DNA of 64,000 bases. It comes from JANQTF01 sp041741415. Lineage in GTDB: Bacteria; Bacteroidota; Bacteroidia; J057. The first letter of the stretch is position 1. The number at the start of each line of letters is the position of its first letter. The stretch lies in assembly GCA_041741415.1 (NCBI GenBank), contig JBGSKC010000023.1:35495-99494 (forward strand), given 5' to 3'. A program made the position numbers and the translations under genes. Shown here one piece after another: positions 7,104 through 19,800 of the stretch. The notes under the pieces were generated by a model, which saw only the letters and a list, made by a program, of their open reading frames with translations, did not search any database and had not been told where the DNA came from.

Positions 7104-7811
7104 ATGCCCAGACGCTATACGTTGTTTTTCCTGCTTCTTGGCACATTTTCCCTGCTCCCGGCCCAGGTAGTCAGGGTAGATTCGCTCATTAACCTCGATA
7201 CGGAGGTCTCCATTGTGTATAGCATTTCAGACAGTCTGGAGGGCTTTCGCTTTCACGTTGATCTTTTTGCCATCGCCGGAAATGACACCCTGTCGCTGGC
7301 TGGCAGCCCGGGCTACCCAACCGACAGCCTCGAAGCAGGCAGCTACCGGATGCGCTGGGATGCGGCTCAGGCCTTGGGCCGGTACCGCGGGAGTCTTCAG
7401 GTCCTTGTGACCGCCCGGCCCGGCTTCCGTGTTACCAGCCCCCCCGAACTCTCCTACCGCCACGGCCAGGAATTGAAGCTCCGCTGGTATGGCGGAAACG
7501 CCATGAACGAGCAATTCTCCGTGGTGCTCTTCCAGGGAAACCAGCCCGTTGACACCACCGAATTGCTCTTCGGCGTGCTGTCGGGAACTTTTCCCATTAC
7601 TGAAAACATCAAACCCGGCGAAGGGTATTCCCTGCGCATGATCGGGAAAACATCAGGTATCGTATATGACAGCCCTCCTTTTTCTGTGACCAGGGTCAGG
7701 AAAAAAAAATGGGTCTGGATCGCAATTCCTGCGGCCCTGCTCACCGCAGGACTCACCTATTGGCTGCTTTTCGACGGCATTGACCCGCCGGAGCCGGTCC
7801 CTGTTCGCTGA
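7104..7811 (+). CDS. Exported protein with Kre9/KNH-like domain and C-terminal membrane anchor
   Basis: A 235-residue protein starting MPRRYTLFFLLLGTFSLLPAQ (signal peptide). Residues about 110-205 (VTSPPELSYRHGQELKLRWYGG through GTFPITENIKPGEGYSLRMIG to SPPFSVTR) look like the Ig-like Kre9/KNH fold found in surface proteins. KKKWVWIAIPAALLTAGLTYWLLF near the end is a single transmembrane helix with positive residues before it, leaving a short tail DGIDPPEPVPVR. It should sit in the inner or outer envelope with its body in the periplasm. The open frame extends to 7050, but 7104 starts exactly at the signal peptide. It lies 62 bases before the 12-kb giant gene, probably in one transcript, so a role in assembling or anchoring that product is a reasonable guess. 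Confidence 0.7.
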   Translation: MPRRYTLFFLLLGTFSLLPAQVVRVDSLINLDTEVSIVYSISDSLEGFRFHVDLFAIAGNDTLSLAGSPGYPTDSLEAGSYRMRWDAAQALGRYRGSLQVLVTARPGFRVTSPPELSYRHGQELKLRWYGGNAMNEQFSVVLFQGNQPVDTTELLFGVLSGTFPITENIKPGEGYSLRMIGKTSGIVYDSPPFSVTRVRKKKWVWIAIPAALLTAGLTYWLLFDGIDPPEPVPVR

Positions 7812-7873
7812 CTGCTTACCCCGCCTTTCCCCGCTTACTTTCGTTCCGGAATAGAACTCAACCTAACGCACCT

Positions 7874-10800
7874 ATGCTTCGGCCTCTACCCTTTTCCCTA
7901 CCCCAACGTTGGCAAAGGCCCGCACTTTCTGTTGCACTCCTGCTGGTCCTTTTTCTTGCCAACACAGGCTTGATTCATGCCCAGTATAGCGACCAAAGCT
8001 CCCTCCTCATCGCTGGCACTGCAGTTTCGCGGGGCGACGCCGCTTTTGCCGATTTCAATGGCGATGACCGGCTGGACCTGATTGTGACCGGGCAACTTGC
8101 AGGCTTGACGCCTTCGGCCAAAGTCTATGTACGGGGCGTAGTTGGGTTCAACAGTGTTCTTGGGCTGCCGCTTATCATGTCGCTGAGCAATTCCCGACTT
8201 GACGTTGGCGACTTTAACAACGATGGGACCGTGGATATTGCCATTTGTGGCGACAACGGCCTTGCCCGCACTACCCGGGTGATTCGGGTTACCACCCCTG
8301 GCGGACTTCTCACTTTCCAGGAGGAGCCTGCAGCCAGCGGGTTAACAGGGGTTAACAACGGGGATATTGCCTGGGGCGATTACGACAACGACGGCGACCT
8401 TGACCTGGTGCTGGTGGGGAACACTGGCAGTGGGGTCATTGCCAAAATCTATGAAAACCAGGTGCCCCAGGGCGGGACATTTATCGAAGACGTGGCAGCA
8501 TCTGCCACACTGGTGGGCATGGATTCCGCCTCCGTGGCCTGGATCGATTACAACCAGGATGGCCTGGTGGACCTTGTTACCACCGGGCGCAATGGCAGCG
8601 GCCAGCACGTGTCCTATCTCTTTCAAAACGCGGGCAACTCCCAGTTTGTCAACATTCCCGGTGCCAGTTTTCAGGGAATGGCCAATGGCTTTGTGGACGT
8701 TGCAGATATGAACAACGACGGCTTCCCCGATGTCGCGATGTGTGGAAAGGATGTTTTTGGCAACAGGTTTACCCACATTTACCTCAACCAGACCGCCACC
8801 AATGCTGCCGTTCCCTTTGTTCTGCACCAATCCCTCACTGGCATTGCGGATGGAAAAGTACTTTGGGGTGATCTCAACAACGATGGCTGGTCTGACCTGG
8901 TAATTGCCGGGCAGAACGGACCGACCAACAGCAGCCGCCTCACCCAGCTGTATCTCAACAACCAGTCGGGCAGCCTTGTTCCTGCCACTTCCAGCCCCAC
9001 GGCCCTGGTGAATCTGAACAACGACCCTGCCCTTGCTTTCGGCGACGGCGACTTTAGTCCGGGCGGCAAGCTCGACCTCTTTACCTCCGGCAAAGCCTCG
9101 ACCATTCTGACCACATTCAACTACTACAACAACGTCAACACTGCCATCAATCTCGTGCCCTCCCAGCCCACGGGTTTGACCTACAGCACCTTCGGCAACA
9201 TCACCCAGTTTACGTGGAGCCCATCAGCTACCGGATTTGCTGCTGGCACACAGCAAGGCCTGAGCTACGAACTCTACATTGGCACCGGCGCTTCCACCGA
9301 CCAGTCTCTCGACCCGGCGATGGCGGCTATTCCCTCCGGAAAACGATACCTCCAGCGAATCACCCACATCCAGGACACCACCTGGAGCATCGTGGGCCTG
9401 CCTGCCAACCCCAACTACTTCGCTGCCGTGCAGGCCGTGGACCAGGCCTTCGAAGGATCAGCATTTTCTGCCACCATTCAATTTCCCGTTATCGGCAGCG
9501 TTTCTACAGCTTCGGTTTTCACCAATGTCACCTCCACCTCCTTCCCCAGCACCCCAATTGGCCCCAATTTGGGGTTTGTGAGTTGGTGTGATTGCGACAA
9601 CGACGGCGATAAAGATCTGGTGTATGGCGGCAATTCCAGTGTGAGCCCCACTTTGACCAATTTCCTGAACCTTTATACCAACCAGGGTGGCGGAAACTTT
9701 CTGTTTCAGGCGGGGAAAAGCGCCACCCTTCCGCGAATTTACCAGGGCGCTGTGGCGTGGGGTGATGTGGACAACGACGGTGACCAGGACCTTGTGGTAA
9801 CCGGCCTCGAAGACGTGGGTTTTGCGGGCAACCCGATTACCGAGGTTTTTCTCAATGATGGAACCTGCAGCTTTGGGGCGCCCATTGTGCTCACTGGCGT
9901 GTCGAGAAGCTCGGCAGACTGGGGAGATGTGGATGCCGATGGCGATTTAGACCTGCTCGTTACAGGCAAAGCCGCCAGCGGAAACCTCACGAGGGTGTAT
10001 CTCAACAGCTTTGCCCAAACCGGTGTAGTTGGGTTTACCAATTCTACCAACACTTTCGATGGGGTGGAGACAGGCGATGGCAAATTCGGCGATTTTGATG
10101 GCGATGGCGATCTCGACTTTGCCATCATCGGAGCCACTTCCTCTGCCAACCTGTTCAAGATATACGTCAACGACGGTAACGGAACCTTCACCAGCCCCTT
10201 TTCCATTGCCTCCACCGGCTTTTTGCGGCAAAGCAACCTCTTGTGGGCCGACCTTGAAAATGACGGTGCCATGGAACTGGTTGTAATGGGCAACAACTCC
10301 ACCTCCTCCACCTTCACGCCCAGGCTCAGAATGTTCAAATATTATGCGGGCTTTGGCTTTCTGGCCACCGACCTGGCAAGCGTTGGATTTGCTGAGGGCT
10401 CCATTGAGGCAGGCGATTATAACCAGGACGGCCTCATCGACCTGCTCATTACCGGAAAATCCGGGTCCAACATCTCCTCCTTCCCCAAAAGCGTGCTGCT
10501 GCAAAACCAGGGTAACGGAGTTTTTACAGAAGATCCCTTTGCCTCCGCCGATTTGGTGAATGTGATGGGCGATAGCGAAGCCTCCTTTGCCGACTACAAC
10601 AACGACGGCCGCCTCGATGTGGCCCTCGTCGGCACAGATGGAACCAACCGCTTCATGCGTTTGTACCGAAACGATCATCCGGCCCCCGTTTCTACCCCAA
10701 ACCCTCCGCAAAACCCGCAGGATTCTGTCCTCAATTTTGACGTATTCCTCACCTGGGATGAGCCTTTGCCGCCTGCTGTCAACCCCAACCGCATCAACGG

Positions 10801-13800
10801 CTTCACCTACGAGCTGTATGTTGATGGCCCTGCGGCGGGGAACGAGGACAAGCGTTCGTCCGGGGCAACCATCGCCAACGGCTATCGCAGAAAGGTGGGC
10901 ATGGGCAAAATAAAGGGAACCGGCCCCTACCGCATTACCGGCCTCACCCCGGGAACTTATACCTGGGGCGTTCAGGCCATTGATCAGGACCACGAAGGCT
11001 CGACTTTTTTGCCGGGGGGATCATTTGTTTACCAGGATCCAAGCTTCGTTTCGGTAACCAGTACTTTCTTTCCCAACAACGACCAGGTTGGCCTCAGCCT
11101 GAGTGCTATTGCCTGGGGAGATTACAAATCTGATGGAAGCCTTGATCTGGTTGTTTCAGGAAAAAGCAATGCCAACTCCTTCGACACCCGCCTCTATCAG
11201 TTCGACACCAACACCCAAACCTTCCTCGAAGACCCGTTCTATAGCAGTGTCATTGTGGATGTGGCTGATGGCGACCTCGACTGGGGGGATTTTGATAACG
11301 ACGGCGACCTCGACCTTGTGGTGACCGGAGAATCGGCTAATGGGCCAGTGACCAGGATCTATAAAAACATTTCTGGCGGTTTCACCACCATCGACACCCT
11401 TGAGCTTTTCCCGCTGAAGGCCAGTTCTGCACAGTGGGCTCACCTCAACCGCGATGGTTTCCTCGACCTTGTGCTGATAGGAGAAAATGCCGCCGGAACC
11501 GCTTTTACCAAAATCTACCTGAACAATGGCGCTGGCGGCCTTGTGCCTCAAACCCTGAGCCTGGCCAACCTTACCGATGGTGATATCGCCATTGCAGACT
11601 TCGACCAGGACGGATTCAACGACCTTGTCCTCACAGGCAGCGTCTCCAGCAGCAGTGGTGCAGGATCTACCGTTGCTTACCGCAACCAGGGCAACGGGAA
11701 CTTTACCCTTGTTATCGTACCCGGATTGGCTAACCTCAGGCGCAGCACCCTGGCTGTGGGCGACATGAACTCCGACGGCTTCCCGGATCTGGCAATTTCC
11801 GGGGTAAACAATGGAGGCACTTATCAGGGCTTTGTCTTCAAAAACCTGGGTGGCAGCACCTGGAGCGCTCCCCAATCTATCCTCGGAGTGGCCGATGGCG
11901 ATATGGCATTCGCCGACTGCAACAATGACGGATACCCCGATCTGGTAATCGCAGGCGAAAGATCCGCAGCTCCGCTCACCCGCGGCGGCGTGATGTATAA
12001 ATACAATTCCGTTTCCGGGCAGCTGGTCGAAGACCCGCTTGCCAGCCCCAATATCCCCGACCTGAGCGGAGGCGCCTCCATCGCCTGGGGCGATATAGAC
12101 AACGACGGCAAAATTGATTTGCTCACCCTGGGCGAAGGACCATTGCGCCGCTTCGATTTGTTGAAAAACCTCGACCCAAACTCCACCTTCCTGCCAGGCA
12201 AGCCCCAGAGCCTGGCCGCCCAGGTAATCGGCAACCGGGTACGCTTTAGCTGGCAGGCTCCGGCGAATGTAGCTTCACAGCCCTTCCGCAAAGGGATTTC
12301 GTACCAGGTTTCTGTCGGGTCTGCAGCGAATACTGCCAACCGCCTTTCGCCCATGGCCAACCTCACAACCGGCTACCGCCGCATCGTGAGCTTTGGCACC
12401 CCCTACGACACCACCTCTTTCTCGCTTCAGGGCCTTCCCAATGGGACCTACTTCTGGCAGGTGCAGGCCATCGACACCGACATGCAGGGAGGGCCATTTG
12501 AAACCGGCACCTCCTTTGCCTACGAAGCACCAACTTTCCAGGATGTTACCAGCACTTCATTTGCGACCCTGCCAGCTGGATTGAGTGAAGGCGACCTATC
12601 CTGGGCTGATTATGACCTCGACGGCGACCTCGACCTCATGGTATCAGGGAATGCAGCAGCAGGCGCCAGCGCCACTTTGTATCGCAACACGGGCGGCAAT
12701 TTCGCCCCGGCACCCGCCACTTTCACTGGCCTCACCAAAGCCACGGTTACCTGGGTGGATCTTGACAACGACAATCGTCCCGACCTGATCCTCACCGGGT
12801 TGAATTCATCGAATCAACCTGCTACGGTTGCCTATCTCAACAAAACCACTGGCTTTACTTCCTACACATCCGGGCTGCCCGGCATTTCTGAAGCACAGCT
12901 TGCCTGGGCCGACATGGACCGCGATGGCGACAATGACCTGCTGATTTCGGGACTGAGCAGTGGCGGAGCAATTACTGAGCTGTATTACAACAACGGAGCA
13001 GGAGCCTTCACTGCTGCCGGCCTGGCCCTGCAGGGCTTGTATGGCGGCTCGGTGGCCACACCCGACCTCGACGGCGATCTTTTGCCCGATCTATTTGTGG
13101 CAGGGAGAAATACGGCTGGTGTTTGGAGCATCAAAACCTATCGGAACCTCGGTACCGGGAGCGTGCTGGAAACCGTCTCAGGGCTGCCAGCCAGCAGCAA
13201 TATCAAAGCTGCCTGGGCAGATTATGACAGCGATGGCGACCCCGACATTGCCTTAATGGCCGGAACCACTACCGCATCTGGCCGCGTTTACCTCAACAAT
13301 GGCAGCGGTTCCTTCACCCTTGGGCCTTCCTTCTCGGGTACCCTGCTCGGGGATTTGCAGTGGGGAGATGTGGACGAAAATGGCCGTCCTGATCTGATTG
13401 TGATCGGCGATAACGGCTCGGGCAGGGTGGTTCATTATCATCGCAACACGGGTACCACCCTCACCAGCATCCCGGTGGCAGCTTTGCCGATTTTGCCAGT
13501 TGACCAACCCTCCCTGGCCTTTGGCGACTTCTCCGGCGACGGCAAACTTGATCTCGCAGTGACCGGTCGCAGCATCAGCAGCCCTACCACCCGGGAATTG
13601 CGCCTCTACCGAAACGTAGATCCCAGCCCCAACCAAGCCCCTGGCCTGCCCGGCAACCTGAACCTTACCAGCTCAGGCGATACCCTCATTTTTACCTGGA
13701 CGGCTCCTTCGGGTAATGCCGTTTTTGTAAATGGCTACAGCTACCAGCTGGTGGTGGGAACCAGCGCCAACGCAGTGAACGTTCTCTCGCCTGATGCCAA

Positions 13801-16800
13801 CCTCACCAACGGCTACCGCCGGGTGGTTCAATGGGGCGGCCAGCAACAAGCCACTACAGCCAAACTCATCGGACTGCCGGGTGCCACATATCATTGGGCC
13901 GTACAGACGGTGGACCAGGATTATGAAGGCTCCGGTTTTGCCACCGCAACGCCCCTTGTTTACCAGGCACCGCTGTTGGTTCAGGCTAATTCCCTGGCCT
14001 TTTCGACCCCGCCATCAACAGGGGTCAATCGTTCTGATGTGGCCTGGGCCGACATCGACGGCGACGGCAAACTGGACCTGGTCATGGCCGGAGAAGGGGA
14101 AAACCTGGGCGTTTTTCTCAAAGTGTATACCCAGAAACTCGGTAAGCTCGAAGAAGACATAGCAGCCTCAGCTAATTTGGCGGGGCTAAAATTCGCTTCT
14201 ATTGCCCTTGCCGACTACGACCTCGACGGCGACCCCGACCTCCTTGTATGCGGACAGCCGGGAACAGCTACCAATCTCCGGCAGACTCGTCTTTACCGGA
14301 ATGACAACGGCGTTTTTGTTGTTGTTCCCGCCATTAATGACTCTTTGCCGCAGGTCAGGATTGGTTCTGTGGCCTGGGCCGATGTGGACCTCGACGGCGA
14401 CCCTGACATTGCCATTACGGGCGAGTCCGCAACTGGATTGATTGGAGCTATTTACCTCAACGAAAACGGAATCTTTGTGCGTGACCGCCGCAGGCAGATC
14501 CAGGCGGTGCAGGAAGGCAAACTGGCCTTCGGCGACTTCGACCGCGACGGCGACCCCGATCTGGCCCTGGCAGGGGCTAATGGCAACACCTTTCATGGAA
14601 TCGTGTACAGAAACAACCCCGAAAGAGGGGAGTTTCAGGCCCTGCCCGGCACCAAGATCAGCATGATTAAAACCAAAGAATCGGCCCTGGCCTGGGTGGA
14701 CTACAACAACGACGGCTACCTGGACCTCATGGTGGCAGGCGAAACAAGCCCTACCTTGTTCCAGCCGGAGGTGAGGCTGTACCGATACAACCCTGGCAGC
14801 GATGCTTTTATCGCTGTTCCCGGCCTTCCATTTACCGGGTTCCGGAATGGCGACATTGCCTGGGGCGACATTAACGACGACGGCTGGCCCGATGTGGTGG
14901 TAAGCGGAAAAACGGGTGCCACCGCCTCGGATCGGAGAACAGCCCTGTATTTGGGTTCCTCCACCGGAGCCTTCACCCTTCATCAGGCAACCACCAACCA
15001 CCTGGCAGCAGCGGATAATGGTTCCGCTCTGGCCATGGGAGATTTCGACAACGACGGCAAGCTCGACCTCGCCCTGGCAGGCCAACGGGCTGATGCTGCC
15101 CCGCGCCGCGCTTTGCAGGTCTATCGCAACGCAGAACCCAGCCCCAACCAAACACCCGGACTGCCAACCGGCCTGAGCTCCGCGGTGAGTGGCGACACAG
15201 TCAGGTTAAGCTGGGTGGCTTCGCCGGCACCGGCTAACCTGCAGCCCGGTATTTCCTACAACCTGATTTTGCAAAAAATCGGCGGCGGAACGGTTGTATC
15301 GCCCCTTTCCTTCTTGCCAGGAGGCCTGCGACGCCTGCCAGCTTACGGCAATGCCGGTCATTCGCTTGCCATCACCCTGCGCAACCTGGAAGCTGGTTCT
15401 TACCAGTGGCGCTTGCAAGCCATTGACCAGGACCTCGAAGGCGGCGCATTCACCAGCCCCGATACTTTTACCTATACCCCCGCTTCCTTTGTGAATGTGA
15501 CCCGCCGCTGGATCGATCAGGCATTGCCTGGGATGGAAGATGGCGATGCAGCCTGGGGCGACGTTGACGGCGACGGTGACCTGGACCTGATTGTGACAGG
15601 CCGCACCCAAACCCAAAATTTCTTCACCGAATTTTTCCTCAACGATAACCAGCATAGCCTTCGCCCACAGGGAGCCACAGCTGTCGGGCTGCCAGCCTTG
15701 AGAGAATCGTCAGTGGCATGGCACGACATTGATGCCGACGGAGATCTGGACCTGGCCATTGCCGGTCTGGGTTCTGGTGGCCGCCAAACCAGGGTATTCC
15801 GTTACCAAAGTGGCAGCTTCCAGGCCATCGCCTCCACCTTTGAGGCAGTTTCCCTCGGCGACCTCGCCTGGATTGATGCAGACCACGACGGCGACCCCGA
15901 CTTGCTGCTTACAGGGAAAGGAAACAGCGGGCCCGTGCTTCATTTGTACCTGAACAACAACGGGGTATTTACCCGAAAAACCACCAACTGGCCAGGCCTT
16001 GAAGAAGCAGCCCTGGCAGTAGTTGACATCAACCGCGATGGTTTCCAGGATTTTGTGGTGGCAGGATTTGACGGGACCAACCCCAGGGTGCTGCTCTTCA
16101 CTGGTGATGTGCAAGGGAACTTTGCCTTCAGTGACCTTGGCAACGCCACCCCGATTCGAAAAGCGAGCCTCGGGTGGATGGATTTCAACCACGACGGCTG
16201 GATGGACCTGGCTTTGAGCGGCACCAACAGCAGCGGCCAACCCGTGTCTGAGCGCTTGCTCAACCAGCAGAATGGCACCTTTTCTTCGGCGACCTCGGCC
16301 CTGGACCCAATCGGCGAAGGCCAGCTTGTGCCGGGTGATGTGAACGAAGACGGCTATGGCGACATCATTGCTTTTGGCGAAAACGCTGGCGGCCAGGCCC
16401 AGGTAAGGGTATATGTAAATCAAAATGGCAGCAGCCTGCAAAGCAACTTGGCGCTTGCCTCCGATTTTGTGCCGGTTGGTGCGGGCGTCTTTTTGGCCCA
16501 GGGCGACTTCGACGGAGATGGCAAGCTTGATTTAATGGTTTCGGGCGGAAGCGGAAACAGCACTTCTATGGCCCTGTACCAGAACCAGTTACCAGTAGCG
16601 AATTTTCAACTGGAGGCCCCCGAGCAGCTCAGCCGGAGCATTGTGGGGGCGTCGGTTCAGTTGGAGTGGGAGGCGCCAAGTGGCATGAGTGCAGCCCAGC
16701 GGGCAGGATTGACCTACGCTGTGACGCTGGATCGTGTGTCGGATGGCAGCACCAGGGTTTCTGGGCTGAGCACCCAAGAGGGAGTCCGGCAGGTGGTGGC

Positions 16801-19800
16801 TCACGGCGCGGCAGGCCAGACCAGCAGCTTGCTCCTCTCCAACCTTGAGGAGGGGGCAGTATATCGATGGAAGGTGCAGGCCATCGGCCAGGACTACGAA
16901 GGATCGCCATTTTCTGCTGAAGACGCCTTTGCGTTTGAGCCTCCGGCATTCGAAGACAAGACCCCGATTGTATTTACCAATGACCCGCCGAGGCCCGTGG
17001 CCGAAGCCCGTATTTCTTTGGGCGATTATGACGCTGACGGCGACCTCGACCTGATAGCAGTGGGCGAAGCAGAGACTGGCATGGCCTCCGTCTCGGTCTT
17101 CAGGAATGAAACAACGCAGGCTAACGGCGGTAAATTCGTGCTTGACACTGCCGTGACCCAAGCGCTTGTGCCGGTAAAAAATCCTGCGTTGGCATGGGAA
17201 GACGTGAACGGAGATGGTTTTCTGGACCTTTTCCTGGCGGGGCTGCAAAATGACGGCACGCCTTTGAGCAGGCTTTATTTGTATCAGAATGGCAATTATC
17301 AGCAAGCAATTGGCACAGCTTTCCCGGATTTGTACAGAGCCATGGCCGACTGGGCTGATTATGACCGAGACGGCGACCTGGACCTGGCACTGGCTGGACT
17401 CCGGGCTGACGGCAGCCGGTTTACCGGCATTTTCCGACAAACCACCCCTGGCCAATGGGAGCTTGATACCGAAGCTTTGGCGGGCATCAACAACGCAGCC
17501 GTGGTGGACGGCGACCTGACATGGGGCGATTTTGACGCAGACGGCGACATTGACCTTGTTATTGCCGGCACCTCCGACATTGGGCCCGTGACCCGGGTGC
17601 TGAAAAACAACGGCCAGGGCCGCTTTAGCATTGGCTTGTATAGCGAGCTTGTTCCGGCCCGAAACAGCAGGCTGGCATGGGGCGACTTTGACAACGACGG
17701 CGACATGGACCTGCTCATGACTGGCGACAACTCCACACAGTCTGTTTTTGTGCCCTATACCGTGGTGTATCAATACCTCAAAGGCGACGACCGCTTCACT
17801 GAGTTTACCAACCAGACCTTTGTAGACCTGACACAGGGATCTGCCAACTGGGGAGATTTCAACAATGATGGCTGGCTGGATATCCTGGTGAGTGGAAAAT
17901 TTGCTAATAACGATTCCTCCCGCGCCACCCGCTTGTACAGAAACCAGGGCGGCACCTCCTTTGTCGAGGACCTTACCAGTTCGGGGGATCTGGTGAATGT
18001 GGACCTTGGTGCTGCGGCATGGGGAGATTACAATGGCGACCAGAAACTTGATATTTTCCTTACGGGGCGGACCGGAGCCAGTCCTTCGGCCTATACTTTT
18101 GTGCTGTTTGAAAACATCGACACGGTGGCCAACGTCACCCCGGTACAACCACTGGACCCCTCTTCCAGCGTTCTCGGCAGGGATGTTACCCTTCAATGGG
18201 ATGCCCCGAATTATTTGCCTGCCAACAAGCGCGCAGGCCTATCCTACAACCTGCTGCTGGTAAAATTGGGAGACTCCCGCTACCTCACTTCTCCGCAATC
18301 GGATTCCAGCAATGGCTACCGCAGGATCGTGGCACAGGGAGCATTGGGGGCCAACCTCAGCCGGACCTTCCGCGACCTAGACGACGGCGATTATTTCTGG
18401 CAGGTGCAAACGGTCGATCAGGACTTTGAAGGATCTGCCTTCACCGATCCGATCCGGTTTTCCTTCAAAAGCCCTGTTCCGAAAATCATCTCCGAAACCT
18501 TCCCAGCCACCTATGAAAAGGACGGAGCCGCAGTGAGAGCCTCCGTGAATGTGGAGGATCCCAACATTGTGGACGAGGTACTGATTCACTACAAAGGCAT
18601 CGCCTCAGGCAACTGGTCGGTGGCTGCCACCACTGGCTCGGGAGGCACCTTTCATTTTGACATCGACCAAAGCATGGTGGATGAAATGGGCCTCGAGTAC
18701 TTTTTCCAGGTCATCGGCACATTTGGCTATGATGCCTTCTCCGACACGGGCTACAGCTACATGCTTTACCCTAATGGCTTCAATGTCAGTGGATTACGGT
18801 TTGGGAAAAAATATGACGACTACGACATTGTTGCTATTCCGCTCGTGCTCAATGAGCCAGGTGTTGACAAGGTAATCGAGGAATATGGCGAATACAACGA
18901 CCGGATCTGGCGGCTGTGGCATTATTCAGGGGGTCAGTTAAATGAGTACACCCAGAGCAATTTCAGCAGCTTTGAGCCTGGCAAAGGCTATTGGCTGATC
19001 AGCAAGGAGGAACGATCCTTCAACAGTGGTCGTGGCCGGGTGGTAGAAGCTAATGATGCCCATCCTTATGAAATGAATCTGGTCCAGGGCTACAACCAAA
19101 TTGGCACGCCTTTCCCCTTCGCGGTGAGCTGGAGCGATATTCTGGCTGCCAACAGCCAGGAAGTTCGCGATGCCGTGGAAGATGCTCTGGCCTATGAAAC
19201 GGCCTATCAGGGCTCAGACAGGCTCCGGTATCTGCGAGGAGGCTTTGTGTTTGCCCACAGCGCAGTGACCCTTCGAGTGCCGGTGAGAAAAAACCCAGCG
19301 GTTCAGCGTGGCGACGGCTGGCTGATGCCCGAGGTATTTGACAACCCCGACATGAGTCGGTGGTTGCTGCCTTTCACCGTTTCCCAGGGAGAAAAAACCT
19401 TCCAGTTAGGCGGTTTGGGCATGGCCCCCGGCGCTCAGGCTGGCCGCGACCCCCTGGATCGGATGGCTCCTCCAGCCTTCGGGGAATTCGTCCACATGAC
19501 AATTCATCATCCCGAATATTTTTATGAGGACTTCACCCGCGACGTCGTTCCTACGGCAAAATCGCACAGCTGGGAGTTTGAGGTACAAGCCAACCTCAGC
19601 GACCCTCTCCTGACCCTGAGCTGGAACCCGGCGCATTTGCCAGAAGGCAGCCAGCGTTGGAAGCTGCTCGACAGAGACCGCCAGGTAGTAATCGATTTGC
19701 AGGAGCAAAGCCAATACCTGAGCCTGAACCCGGAAGGCCGGCGCCGCTTCCGTCTGTATTTTGGTGATGAAGCCTTTTTGGCTCAAGCCATTCAGCCTGA

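Noticed and set aside
14186..18196. Long leftward open frames (321 and 535 codons) opposite the FG-GAP giant
   Set aside because: They arise from repetitive codon usage of the repeats on the other strand, lack starts, signals or domains, and overlap a clearly coding gene.
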